Positions 10,347 through 21,060 of a stretch of DNA of 64,000 nt are shown piece by piece (position 1 is the first letter of the stretch; each line of letters starts with the position of its first letter). Origin of the DNA: Holothuria scabra (Eukaryota > Echinodermata > Holothuroidea > Aspidochirotida > Holothuriidae). The translations under genes and the position numbers were made by a program. The notes below the pieces were generated by a model. The model did no database searches, had not been told where the DNA came from, and saw only the letters and a list, made by a program, of their open reading frames with translations. The DNA lies in NCBI GenBank assembly GCA_037179385.1, contig CM074179.1, positions 30,633,903 to 30,697,902 of the forward strand, written 5' to 3'.

Positions 10347-11379
10347 ATATATAAGTTTGGGAGTGTCAAAGGGTCAAAGTAACGCTCAGGAGAGCACCAC
10401 CTCTGGAGATTCTGCCTGTGATGGAACATTGAACCTTTTTCTGAACTAGGTAGTAAACACGAATCCGTACAGCAAGTGATGGTCTAATTTCAGTCGGCCA
10501 TAACTGGGGTCCGCCACCTTTAAATCTTTCGATATCCTTGACTACCTCTATCATGGATGGTTTGAAACTAATCTGTATCTTGAATTCTCCAATTTCACTA
10601 AATATTTGGGTTTGAAATTCACGTAAAAAATAAATAAAGACGATTTTAGGCTGATGGAACCCACTAATGGCATCCTTCAGTCACTAAAAACAAACGCTAA
10701 TCGGATTCGTTGATAGGTGTTTTACAATATCATATTTTTTACATCACCCCGGACGCCTCTGTTTAGTAAATTACCGGAATGCAGATACGTCCCAGTTCCC
10801 GATCCTCAACCCACCCTCTTTTGTACAATATGTTCAGTTCAGTCCAAAAAGACGTCTACATTCCTCCGTTGTCGTCTACATTCCTCTTTTATTGTAATAC
10901 AAGTGTTTCCATGACCTTTACCTTGATATAGGATTCTTTCGGATATTGCTATTGGGGTCCTAGCCTCAACAGTCCCTACCCCCTTCGGCTGCACCAGTGA
11001 TACCTGGTGAAATTCACTCTTAAGTGTTTACTCAGCGTGCCTTTTGTAAGTAGGAGTGAATAATAGTCTTTTGTTTTTAAACTGTTCCTCTGAAGGTCGT
11101 CCCATTTTCGTTAACAATCTTTTTGATATCGTATAGTGTAAATAAGTAAATAAATGTCTGTTACAATACAGGACTCACAAAAAGAAAATAGAATGAAGAC
11201 ATACAAAGAGACTTATAAAAGAAAAATCTGGGAACTTTCGAAACTTAGTTACCACCCCTTTTCCTTAACCGTTATATATCTTTTTACACTTTGGTTCGGT
11301 TGGTTCACAGCAACGTTATATAATATGAAATAGCGGAATATAATTACACATATCCAACATGTATAGTAGAATGCGTGGA
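10347..11379. other. No gene seen
   Basis: Unassigned. Short duplicated words such as 'gtctacattcctc' at 10853-10884. No domain-bearing frame. Confidence 0.5.
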
Positions 11380-11515
11380 TTTTTCTTCATTTCCGTCAAC
11401 TGTTTTGTCTATAAATCCTTCTCATCATTAGTTTTATTGTCATAACTTAATTTATATTATATGTTTAAAAAACGTGTATGATGAGGAGAAAAAGAAATAA
11501 ATGAAATGAAATGAA
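11380..11515 (+). mobile_element. LINE 3' end with (ATGAA)n tail, fragment
   Basis: The words 'cataacttaatttatat...gtgtatgatgagg' followed by 'aataaatgaaatgaaatgaa' (ending about 11515) match the usual 3' end style of several animal LINE clades, an AATAAA-like signal followed by short pentamer repeats. No coding part is attached. Confidence 0.4.
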
Positions 11516-12512
11516 ATAATGGCTAGGATGTTTTCACTACGAAAATTACAATTCAGCGTGTACGACAGATGTCATATTTACTTTCGAAAACCGAACGTTC
11601 TGCCTTGTACAGCGATACTCTGTAAGAAACTCACAGATGGTCATATATTTTTATAAGCACGAAAATGGTCGTAAATAATTTTGCGACACTTGTTGAAAAA
11701 TCGGTCACCGCTAGTGTTTCTTGATCATTTTTTAAACATTGTATTTGTATGGACAATATTTTATTTAAATATAACTTTAGGCTTCAGTAAGTTCGCTGCA
11801 GTTTGCTATTAACAATCAGTTTATGTAGTTTCAATACAAGTTTTTATGTCGACTCGGTGTAACTTAACGTTCCCTACCTTTTATTGTGGAAGTTCACTTA
11901 TTTAAGAAGCTGCTCCCAAGAAAAGTTATTAAATACGATTTACGAAAGAAGAGAAATGGTGTAAGACAAGGTATTGCAGAACTCATTGGATTGTTTAAAC
12001 TGTTAAAAATTACAGCAAATGAACAGAACAAACAATCACGAGATTAGTATAGATTGCGAAAAATACTGCCAGATAATTGCCAGAACTTACAAGAAATATT
12101 AACCGATTTTGTTTGCGCTGAACGCACTTCACAGTCTGCACTGCGGTACACGGCGTCTGTACATATTCACAGAGCACTTGTTCAGAGCAAACAAAATTTA
12201 TACTTGCCAAGGGTGTCCTCCAGCATGGTGGATCGGTGACATTACTACACAGTTTCTATACGTTACCATATCTTTATACGACTTGTAGCTCTTGTTGGTT
12301 TTTTAATGAATTAAAATACCAATACGTTTCCATGGAAACTCCTTATCTTAGACTCCAGATTTGATACAGGTGATCAACTATTGGTTTGTCGGTAATTATA
12401 ATTGTGTTGCATATCATCAGTAGCTGGCTTAATTTAGGGGTGTATGAGGGTGTTTACACTTCCACTGGAATTTATCTTTTAGTGGACACCTTATCGCATT
12501 ACAAATACATAC
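11516..12512. other. No gene seen
   Basis: AT-rich unassigned sequence. Short open frames on both strands at about 12010-12240 overlap each other and have no recognisable domain. Confidence 0.5.
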
Positions 12513-12586
12513 TATATATACGTAAGAAATAAAGTTCAAAGATGGGAGATAGGTCCTATCTCCCATCTTTGAACTTTATTTCTTAC

Positions 12587-12595
<9 letters not shown>
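12513..12595. repeat. Perfect 83-bp palindrome
   Basis: Arms of 41 bases around a single T at 12554. The left arm runs from the TATATATACG word through 'taagaaataaagttc' to 'gatgggagatagg'; the right arm is its exact reverse complement and runs into a (TA)n tract. Each arm contains AATAAA (12528-12533 and its complement). Perfect identity suggests very recent origin or gene conversion, or a fold-back artefact of assembly. Confidence 0.9.

Positions 12596-12632
<37 letters not shown>
12586..12632. repeat. (TA)n microsatellite
   Basis: TA run continuing from the right arm of the palindrome. Confidence 0.9.
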
Positions 12633-12634
<2 letters not shown>

Positions 12635-12768
12635 CCTCTTTCAGTATAAGGCCTCTTTCAGTATATGGCAATGCCTATGTTTGAGGAAAAATGGCCTAAG
12701 GTCTTCATGCGACTATTTAATACCGCACTGGTTCACTTATTCATATAAGGTCGCTACGTCACTCGATT

Positions 12769-12771
12769 GAC

Positions 12772-12826
<55 letters not shown>

Positions 12827-12838
12827 TTATTTATTTTA
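12769..12838. repeat. (TA)n(TTTA)n microsatellite
   Basis: TA run ending in TTTA units directly upstream of the Penelope endonuclease fragment. Confidence 0.9.
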
Positions 12839-13201
12839 GTGAGAGTTGAGAGTGTTGTCAGAAATGCGACCGGAGAAAGGTTCACCATCTTAAGTTCTAT
12901 AACCTGCACTTCAATTGGGGTAGTTTATCTGGTTTATTGTACAGATTGTGGGGAACAGTACGTGGGTGAAACGGGAAATGTATTACGTCATAGACACCGC
13001 CGCCACAGACAGGAAATCCGAAAAGGGAATACTCCGCTGGGTAAACACTTCAAAAAAAAAAAAACTGGATTAATCGGTCTGCAAGCTCTTACTAACTGTT
13101 TCAAGCAAAAACGGGACGCTATAGAACTCAAATGGATTTATAGACTTGGTAGCCTTTCTCAGGTAGGCATCAATGTTGCAGACGTACATACAATAAGATA
13201 A
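12839..13201 (+). pseudogene. Penelope-like GIY-YIG endonuclease domain, second family
   Basis: An open frame enters from the TA tract; about 115 residues are Penelope-derived. 'GVVYLVYCTDCGEQYVGETG' is the GIY-YIG core with the two cysteines typical of Penelope, then 'LRHRHRRHRQEIRKGN', 'GKHFKKKK', and 'KRDAIELKWIYRLGSLSQVGIN' where the Glu is the expected catalytic acid. The frame ends at a stop after 'ADVHTIR'. The family role is nicking target DNA for reverse transcription. The A-run at 13051-13064 (KKKK) replaces the usual HFN segment. No reverse transcriptase lies upstream: the copy is truncated at the TA tract. It differs in sequence from the copies at 8.5-10.2 kb. Confidence 0.8.
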
Positions 13202-13468
13202 TTCCCTTTTCATGCTGCTTTAGTCATGCTGCTCTAGTCTCAAACCGTTTTCGGTATAACATTTTTTGCCTTTCTTTGCTTTTTCGTATCATCTGTCGTG
13301 TAGTGACCAACTTTAGTACATCAATCCGAAACGTCTACATTTTCAGCGATTTTGTATGGATATAAAGGTAGAACTTTTGAAAGTTCCTGCTTTCTTATGT
13401 CGAGTTTTCTCATTTATTATGAAGTTTCACAGCTGTCCAAGTACCTTGTTCTTCGTCTCTTTTGGTAT
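13202..13468. other. Probable Penelope 3' flank, otherwise unassigned
   Basis: Follows the endonuclease stop and contains a 'ccgaaacgtc' word (13326-13335), the second half of a hammerhead-like core, but no CTGATGA was seen at the right distance. It ends at a (TA)n tract. Confidence 0.35.
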
Positions 13469-13484
13469 TTTATATATATAAATA

Positions 13485-13570
<86 letters not shown>
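13469..13570. repeat. (TA)n microsatellite
   Basis: About 100 bases of TA. Confidence 0.95.
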
Positions 13571-13573
<3 letters not shown>

Positions 13574-13863
13574 CTCGAACATCAGGAGCGATTAACCAGC
13601 TTGCTGATGATACTAACCAAAATAATCCGATCAGGCCATTCCGGCCTAACAATTTCTCTAATTACTTTGAAGAGGATTTTCCTATTGTTGATGGGTTACA
13701 CCCGAGTAATCCGATCAGACCCTCCCGGTCAATCAACCTGCTCAATTGCCTTAAGAAGGATTATCCTGTCGCAATAGAGGTGAGACCATTGTCAACACCT
13801 TTAAAAGCTTGCAAAATTTCTCACTCCTTCTCATTCTCTGACCAAGTATCGACAAAGAGGTAG
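13571..13863 (+). other. Open frame with an internal protein repeat, unrecognised
   Basis: A frame of about 97 codons leaves the TA tract and ends at a TAG at about 13861. It contains two copies of a pattern: 'NPIRPFRPNNFSNYFEEDFP' and 'NPIRPSRSINLLNCLKKDYP', about 30 residues apart, so the duplication is visible in protein and DNA ('aataatccgatcaggcc' and 'agtaatccgatcagacc'). No start codon outside the TA tract. Whether it is a retroelement ORF remnant or a chance frame over a tandem duplication cannot be decided. Confidence 0.35.
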
Positions 13864-13998
13864 TATTCCTCGAAAGCTCTACTTCAAACCTTTTGGCTGT
13901 TTAATTTATCTAAATTCTAGCCTTCCGCTATTTGTATCTCCTCGGAGATCCAGCCTTTCAATTCGGTAGCACCGTTGTTTTACAGTTTCTCCGTCATG

Positions 13999-14008
13999 TT
14001 TATATATA

Positions 14009-14078
<70 letters not shown>
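13999..14078. repeat. (TA)n(TG)n microsatellite
   Basis: TA run ending in TGTGTGTG (14076-14087). Confidence 0.95.
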
Positions 14079-14087
<9 letters not shown>

Positions 14088-14104
14088 AGTATATATGTAG
14101 TAAA

Positions 14105-14250
14105 TATATGTAGTACTAGAGTCCGTACTCGTACTAGAGTAGGTACTCCGGTGTGCCGATTTCTGTACTCGTACTCGAGTACCATGATTCCCTCTATATC
14201 AATTACCAAGTGCAGCACCTCATTCAAGTTTTTCCTGAAAATTCCCTTTA
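14105..14250 (-). mobile_element. GAGTAC-family element terminus, fragment
   Basis: The minus strand aligns with 18285-18545: GTACTCGAGTACGAG-type arrays, 'cggcacac', and the flank 'gggaattttc...aaaacttgaatgaggtgctgcac'. It is cut by simple repeats on both sides. Confidence 0.65.
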
Positions 14251-14256
14251 AGTTAT

Positions 14257-14297
14257 TTATATTTATATCTATATCTATATATCTATCTATATACATA
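14257..14297. repeat. (ATCT)n/(TA)n low-complexity
   Basis: TATC and TATA units. Confidence 0.8.
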
Positions 14298-14352
14298 GGC
14301 TTCATGGCTCAGTGGTTAGAGGAGGTCCCGAGTTCGAATCCCGGTGGAGTCA
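14296..14352 (+). other. tRNA-like segment lacking the anticodon arm
   Basis: Box A TGGCTCAGTGG (14305-14315) and box B GTTCGAATCCC (14332-14342) are both near consensus, and a T-arm with loop TTCGAAT pairs at four of five positions. Only 16 bases separate the boxes, too few for a D-loop remainder and anticodon arm. It is either a SINE head with an internal deletion or a tRNA pseudogene. It lies between simple repeats. Confidence 0.6.
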
Positions 14353-14390
14353 ACATCGTTTTTTCACCTCAGCCAGATGTTTCAGATTTG

Positions 14391-14543
14391 ATTTATATAT
14401 ATATATATGTGTGTATATATATATATGTATATTTAAAATATATACATATATATACATATATATACATATATATATATATTTATATGGATGGATGGATGGA
14501 CGGACGGACGGACGGACGGACGGACGGACGGATGGATAGATAG
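14391..14543. repeat. (TA)n followed by (GGAC/GGAT)n
   Basis: TA tract to about 14480, then tetranucleotide GGAT/GGAC/AGAT units to about 14545. The apparent DGRTDGRTDG protein is an artefact. Confidence 0.9.
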
Positions 14544-14639
14544 ATATATGTGCATCGGTACTTAATTTTGAATATAATATCAGCAAGGACCGAATGATTA
14601 CATTGGTACAGAAATAAAGATTTGACAGAAGTCAACGTC

Positions 14640-16010
14640 GCCTTCGAAAGTTTTTTTCAAATTCAGCAGTTTATTTTGGTGAGGTCCTTGGAGGGGAAAT
14701 GGGGCAGACTGTGCCCCAAAATCTCCACACAGTTTTAAACTGAGCAGGAAATTGAACAAAAAAATCGGATAACCACTCAAGCTAAAAAATGTCATGGTTT
14801 TCGTTCCCGAAATCTAAAAACGATATGCCCGAAAGGGAAAGAAATGTCATAGTGGCGATAAAATTTGAATGGATAAATTCGCTACACATTCGGTCAGCGA
14901 AAAAAGCTTTTAATCGTGAGGTTTCCTTTACAGTATTTCACAACACAGTTGTCGAAATGCTCGAACATACAAATCCTTTCAAGCATTTGCCCAAAAATAG
15001 AAAATTATCATAGTCAGGGTAATGTATTTACGAAATATCAAAAAATAAAAAATTGCGACACATTTGGGGAGCTTGTGACTTAAGAGAAACAATCATCCTT
15101 TAGCCAGTTTTTAAATCTTGTGTATCACGATGCTCAAAACGGCAGATTATTTTAATACTTTCGTATTTTCCCTCGAAAAAGTGAAACGATGTGTTGGTGT
15201 CAAAGGAAACTTTTCATGGAAAATAAAAAAGAAAACAATTTGCATTTGCGACTGATTTGGGTAGTTTGTGGAGAAAAGGTTTTCTTCATTCCCACTTCAT
15301 AATGTAGTCTTGCAAAACATTGTCAGAAATAGTAAAATATTCGGGCGAGGGTTGAAAATTGCCGGGACGTTTTCAATTGTCAAATTAACTCAACGGAGAG
15401 ATGGTGCTCAATGGCAGTGCCCAAAACTTTGACATCTATTCTCCCCCTAGAGCCGTATTCATTCGGGCGATGGTTATGAAAACGGGTAATATTTTTTTCA
15501 GTACTATAATAATGAAGTGTGAGAAAGTTTTTCTACAAGTCTGCCTGAAAAATCATTTAAAACTATCTTGTGATGTGAATCTTTTCCAAAGGTGTTAGTG
15601 ATAGAAGTAGAACCCTTTATAGTCGGGATTCTGACACTCATATAATTTCATAAACTGGTATTCAATTTACCCAAGAAAAGCAAAAAGGGTAAAATTAATT
15701 AGTTTTAAATTCCGTTTATGGTTTCCCCTGAAATTAAACTGGTAGTGTTACATATGATGTGGTTAATTTTCCGATCAAAATAGCGACTGTTTAGATCCTC
15801 CTTCGGAGCCTGAAAAATACCATATCCGGCCTTCTTTCTTATCAGAAGTGTAGTTTAAAGACCAATGTTTGACCATTGTTTTGCAAACGGCAACTCAAAA
15901 TAGCGAATAGATCCCCCTAAAAACCTAGAAAACTGTCATTTTCGACCGTCTGAGGGGTCCGATGTCTTCGAAATTTTCCGTATGCTCCGCTCCAAAGTGA
16001 AATGGTCCCA
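14640..16010. mobile_element. hAT-like relic related to the element at 44785
   Basis: Shares blocks with 45140-46730: 'gggcagactgtgcccc', 'gcgacacattt', 'tagtcttgca', 'aaaatattcgggcgagggttg' and 'gacgttttcaattgtcaaatta' (compare about 45571-45660), and a closing 'gtctgaggggtcc' block. No intact termini or target duplication were found, so it is old and truncated. Several short frames here are non-coding. Confidence 0.5.
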
Positions 16011-16210
16011 TACACCTATTAGTCCTTGACAAGGTGGACATAAATATTGTTCAAGAAAGGAGAAAATTCTTATTTTAATGTTCAAACATTGATATACCTT
16101 GGGTATCTTCTTAATGGCCACGGTACAAGATGAATATGGCTCAATTGGTTCTTTGAGAAGAGGAATGCAAGACCCCGGGAACCATATCGCAATATGGAAA
16201 CAAATCATTG

Positions 16211-17627
16211 TTCGTCACTCCTAAACTTGGGACAACTCTGTTTTCTGAGTCTCTCTCCCTCACACCGGCTTCGATATTCAAAGGGTCAATCAATTGCCTA
16301 TATTTTATCAACTAAGCATGATACAACTGTGAAAAATAACACTCTTAAATGAATATTTCTTGCAACTAAGTATCGTTGGTCTTAACTTCCTTTATATCTT
16401 TTCATGATAACTCGACAGTCCGGTGATTTCTCTCAAGGTCGTATCATTTTGACCTTTAGAATTTGCTTTCGCAGTAGTAAAACGTTTATCACTCATTTTT
16501 AACAGCTACACTCGTGGGATACTTAAGAATTTTAAGCTATTTGGAAAAAAGCTCTCAATCACAGCTTCCTGAGAAATTTAACTTTAGGCAAGCTTTTTGA
16601 CGCTTCATAGCTGTAGGCCTATTGTTAAACAAAGCCTACATTTTCAATTTTAATGCACTGATTTAATTATGCCCTACATAAATCGAATAACCTTTTCCTA
16701 TGTCATCACGGGAGTGAACAGAGAAACGGATATTTAAAAGCAAGCAGTTTTTTCTTCAAAATCCGGGCTACGACAAATGAGGAACTAACGAAAGGTTTAC
16801 TGACCCTTTAGAATTTTAAATGCTATCAAAATGTTATGATGAGGCAATCATGCATAAGCGATATACAGCATTGCCATGTGCTTCCACAAGCATGAGGCAA
16901 GATATACCTCTTCTAAAATCTGTCAGTTAAAGTACTCGACCTTTGTTCATTTATTTTACTAGCTAACCCAGTAAGGTCTGTAACTGCACTCATGCTCCCT
17001 GTTACTATAGTAATAAATTTCCTTAACGGCTTACGATTGTTCCAGTTTCCGTGAAATAAAAGCTCAAAGAAAGAGAGGTTGTCGTTACGATAAGACCCTA
17101 AAATCAAAAGGGTGAACTTAATAACTCTCTATCAGAGCGAAAGGTGTACATTCACTCCATTAGAGAGTGCATTCACTCCAAACAGAGTGAAATTCTCTTC
17201 CAAGAGATCGAAGTTTCACTTCCATGACATATAATGCAAAAGCGTAATTAAAATAAGCCTGTGGAGTGTGTTTACAGCAAAGCTGATGCCTCCGTCTCTG
17301 CGTGTGTTCACATAACCCTTTAGCCGAGCGGTGCAGATATTTTAGATTAACTCTTTACCGTTGTGCTCCGATCGGGGCATATTTGCGCGCCTCGGGATTG
17401 GGCGGAAAAGCGGACGTAGCCGGCCCCGCATCGGCTTCCGTAGGCCATTGACCCCGTGACCTTAAGCTATTGTCTCTCTCGTTACAGTAATTTTAGGGGA
17501 CGAAGGAAAGTTGTTGAAGCTACTCAAAGTTGAACATGTGATTGTTATTTAAGACAGGGCATTTTTAAGAGATCCAATGTGTTTTGGGGCTTTTTATCGA
17601 TAGGGAGTTCTATTTAATTTCCCGAGG
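16211..17627. other. No gene; GAGTG/CACTC cluster at 17130-17215
   Basis: Unassigned except for a cluster of GAGTGAA and TTCACTC words at 17130-17215, a motif also clustered at 61340-61618. A weak box A-like word at 17320 has no acceptable box B. Confidence 0.4.
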
Positions 17628-18552
17628 GAGACTTGTAGTCTAGTACAAAATTGTGAGTACGAGTACGGAGGCTAGGTATTCGAGTACGAGTACACAATTT
17701 TTTCAGAGTTCGAGTACGAGTACAAACCACCCGAGTTCAAGTACGAGCACGCCGCTGATGAGTAAGAGTACGAGTACGAGAACAATTCCACAGATTGTTA
17801 TTATGAACTGATCACAGCTTCATTATCACCCTTTCTTTACATATAGTGGAGCAACAATTAGTGAAATATCCAGATGTGACAATGAGACTAGCTAATCACT
17901 CAGAACTAGGCCCATATGAACAAAGCGAATGGTGTTAGATGACCTCTGATACTGTTGAGCCATCATTTCAGCTTGGGCTCAATAACTTTCGACTAGACGA
18001 CGGGCTGACACGGATAATGATAGCAAGGATGCATTCCCAGAGACTGTGTACCTATATTTATATGATTTGATATATTGTCGACCGGAGGCTGCAACTCGCC
18101 CAAGCATGTGAACAGAATAAATTCTCCTGCCCTCTTCTCTAACCTGGCCTCCTTCTGGAACTGATTGTACATGCGGCGGTTTGTGCAAACTAATTGACAC
18201 ACCTTCTGAGTTACAGAGGGTTGCCAATCGATAGAGTTTCACTACTGGCCAATTGTTTGAACTAGCTGAGAATAGTAAATTGAACTTAAAGGGAATTTTA
18301 AGGAAAAACTTGAATGAGGTGCTGCACTTGATAATTGATATAGAGGGAATCATGGTACTCGGGTACGAGTACGAGTACAGTTATGTCGAGTACGAGTACG
18401 AGTACCCCGATCCAGAGTATGGGTATGAATACGAGTACGCAGATCCAGAGTACGAGTACGAATACGAAGGCTAGGTATTCGAGTACGAGTACAGTAATCG
18501 GCACACGAGTACGGACTCGAGTACGAGTAAGGACTCGAGTACTACAAGTCTG
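17628..18552. mobile_element. GAGTAC-array element, hAT-like, about 925 bp
   Basis: Ends pair as (C/G)AGACTTGTAGT on the left and ACTACAAGTCTG on the right. Inside lie GAGTAC hexamer arrays (about 17655-17790 and 18355-18540). The layout copies that of the GAGTCC element at 2942-6502 with one base changed in the hexamer. Flanking 8-mers (TCCCGAGG and GGTCCAGG) agree at only four positions, so the target duplication is decayed or the pair is chimeric. No transposase. Confidence 0.6.
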
Positions 18553-18553
18553 G

Positions 18554-18595
18554 GTCCAGGGGCCCCCACCAGGGCCCCGGAAGCTCTTGTTACGC
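18554..18595. repeat. GC-rich dispersed module (GGACCCC/GGGGTCC), fragment
   Basis: The words 'ggtccaggggcccccaccag' and 'ccccggaagctc' also occur near 38254-38345, 31545-31612 and, inverted, 40140-40212. Confidence 0.45.
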
Positions 18596-18708
18596 TTTTT
18601 AGGGACTTAATATTAGCAAAATGTACCTTTGTATAGGTATTGCTAATAATCCTGAAAGGGACGTTATTAATTGAGCAAATGTGTGTCTTTACGGCCAATA
18701 AGTGGACC

Positions 18709-18716
18709 GGAACATG
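18709..18716. repeat. Target site duplication GGAACATG, left
   Basis: Identical to 19596-19603, abutting the CACAGGTCGTCC terminus. Confidence 0.85.
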
Positions 18717-19595
18717 CACAGGTCGTCCTAGCGTTATATAGTATACATAGTATATATATATAAAAAGGAAAAGGTAAGTCACACCGCCTAACACCAATGC
18801 AGTGCTTCGCACAAAACTGTTCATGATTTCTCACCTTATACTACATTAACCTCTTCAGATCTCTCCAGAACCCTCCCATCACCTTCTTCTAAAGAAACAC
18901 AACAAACTTGACGTTGTCTTAAACAAAAAACCTCACATCAAATGCAAAAAATCTTCTCCTCCGATTCAACCTTAACAACGGACTAGATCACTCTTCTCCA
19001 ATTCATGACGTCACATTACGTAATGGGGGTTACCCTTTACGAATACGGTTCTCTCATTGGATAGTTCGAACTGCTTTCGAATCTGTCAACGACCAGACTG
19101 TAATTTTTTTTCTGCTCGGGGAACGTGAACAAGAAATGGAAAACACGAGCATACAATTCCCCAAGCTGTGCTACGAAAAAAAACTTGTGTGTGGCCTACG
19201 TGCGGTCTTTACGTACAGCATTTATACAACAGGCGTTCTCGGCATTTAAACATGCACTGGGTTAACAGGGAGTACCGGATTCGTACAGGGCAATTCCCAT
19301 TACGTAATGTGACGTCAGGAATTGGAGAAGAGTGATCTAGAGTGTGGTTAACGAAGAATCAGATGAGAAGATTTCTTGCATTAGATGTCAGTTTTTTTCT
19401 CAACGTTTGTTTTGTTTTATCAGAGAAAGATGAAGGATAGTTTTCGAGAGATTTGAAGGGGTAAAATCTAGTGGAAGGTGAGGAATCATGAATAGTTTTG
19501 TGCGAAGCACTGCATTGGTGTTAGGCGATGTGACCAACCTTTTCCTTTTTATATATATATACTATATATACTATATAACGCTAGGACGACCTGTG
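18717..19595. mobile_element. Long-TIR DNA transposon, 879 bp, 8-bp TSD
   Basis: Termini CACAGGTCGTCCTAGCG and its exact reverse complement are flanked by perfect GGAACATG duplications. The inverted arms extend inward for roughly 330 bp each (18717-19054 and 19269-19595, imperfect), so the single strand would fold into a long hairpin. Long arms with an 8-9 bp duplication suggest a Mutator-like or hAT-like fold-back element; the family cannot be fixed from this copy. The central loop holds a short zinc-finger-like frame. No full transposase. Confidence 0.85.
19129..19335 (+). pseudogene. C2H2-like zinc finger frame within the long-TIR element
   Basis: An open frame of 68 codons without an upstream ATG contains Cys at 19186 and 19201 and His at 19243 and 19255: C-X4-C-X13-H-X3-H, in the context 'CVWPTCGLYVQHLYNRRSRH'. 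The spacing is close to, but not exactly, a classical C2H2 finger. The right half of the frame is inside the terminal repeat. It may be a remnant of a DNA-binding domain of the parental transposase, or chance. Confidence 0.4.
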
Positions 19596-19603
19596 GGAAC
19601 ATG
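19596..19603. repeat. Target site duplication GGAACATG, right
   Basis: Perfect copy of 18709-18716. Confidence 0.85.
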
Positions 19604-20710
19604 CCCCTCGCTCAGTACGTTTAAAAGGCCCTGATTTGACATCCTTCAGGTTATTTGCAATCTTTGCACTCTGAAAAATAATAATTGAGCCAAAGAATAG
19701 CCGAAATGTAATAAAAGCAACTTAAAATATATTTTTCGACATTCAGTTGTTTGGTGTGGGGTCCGTGCTCCCCAAAATCTCATAAAAAACATATGGGGGG
19801 GGGGGGCAGGTCATCTGGTCCCCCCGCTTTTTCCGCCTAAGGGTTATTGGTGTTGGGATAACCTTTCACATTAATTTGAAAAATGTGTCGTTCAATGTTA
19901 GTTCAGTGACCACATACCATATGCATGAAAACCACGGTGAAGTGATTTGGAGAAAAACAAGGAACACGTGGTTTCACGCAATTGAATTTGCGCGTATCAT
20001 CAGCCTCGTAGATGATATGTTTGCTTTATATTTACTAGATACACAAATTTAGTTGCATGATATGATCATTATTGCCAGTAGCGGTATCCTGCAGGACAAC
20101 TAGGAAGTACCTGAAGTTTATCTAGATTCACATGTCAACGCGGCACAAACACAGTTCCTTGTTTTGGCTTCTACGCAATTCGACGAAGAATCTGATAAGT
20201 ATTTAAATGAGAGCCCCGATTTCTAGAAAACGTGGTGTAATCATACATGCTTTATGCTTCATTGCATATTTTAATTTTCCCCTATCCACGAAATATCAAG
20301 TCATTCTGAAACGCAATCTTGCCAAGCACATGATACTGCGATATTCTGAAGGTGTTTGGGTAAACTCGAATGCCAAATATTATCGCTACAAAGTCTGAGT
20401 TTTTGTTTATTTTTGTTTGCTGCATCCTGTAGTAGCAGACAGGATGTTTACTGTGAAAAGGTTGTTTCCCTGTGAAATATTGTAACTGAACAGAGAACCT
20501 TCAAAATGGACAATGACAGATACCAAGATTTCGTGATAACAGGAAAAAATGATGTTATAGTTGTTTATATAAAATACACATGAGCAATGAATAAAGAAAT
20601 CCAGTGTAATTGTGCCTGAATAAAAGCAGAGACGAAAGGATGTGGACTGATGTGGCCGCGACAAAAGCTTCCCATTAGAAGTATGGAAGCTCCAGAGAGC
20701 TGCTAGGTGT
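19604..20710. other. No gene seen
   Basis: Includes a G-run at 19796-19806 and 'ggtccccccgctttttccgc', which looks like the edge of a decayed hAT-type element; no partner end found. Confidence 0.45.
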
Positions 20711-20713
20711 CAA

Positions 20714-20803
20714 ACTAACTAACTGACTGACTGACTGACTGACTGACTGACTGACTGACTGACTGACTGACTAACTAACTAACTAAGTAACTAACTAACT
20801 AAC
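20714..20803. repeat. (CTAA)n(CTGA)n(CTAA)n microsatellite
   Basis: CTAA units flanking a core of about 13 CTGA units. A similar tract closes the repeat at 39577-39645, so it may be a SINE tail. Confidence 0.9.
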
Positions 20804-21056
20804 TCTTATAGAACCGGGCGGTCAATTGAATTAAACGCCATACTGTTAGTACTCTGCATTAGTATGTAGCCATATAAACCATATAAACGATACAAACACG
20901 AAACTATTTCATCAGTACATACCAAGCGTTATGTAAAACTATATTTTCTCGTTTTCATAGCCAGAGTATTCATTAGCGTACCTGCTTTGCAATGTTCTTG
21001 CAAGTGTTATTTCTTAACGCGCTTTAAACAAACACTGCAAGAATAGCTAAACTAAT

Positions 21057-21060
21057 ATTA
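21057..21060. repeat. Target site duplication ATTA, left
   Basis: Matches 22311-22314 and abuts TGTAACG. Confidence 0.65.

Noticed and set aside
14312..14543. Frame ending in DGRTDGRTDG
   Set aside because: Translation of a GGAC/GGAT tetranucleotide tract.
17315..17380. tRNA-Leu/Ser-like box A (TTAGCCGAGCGGT)
   Set aside because: No acceptable box B or foldable cloverleaf follows.
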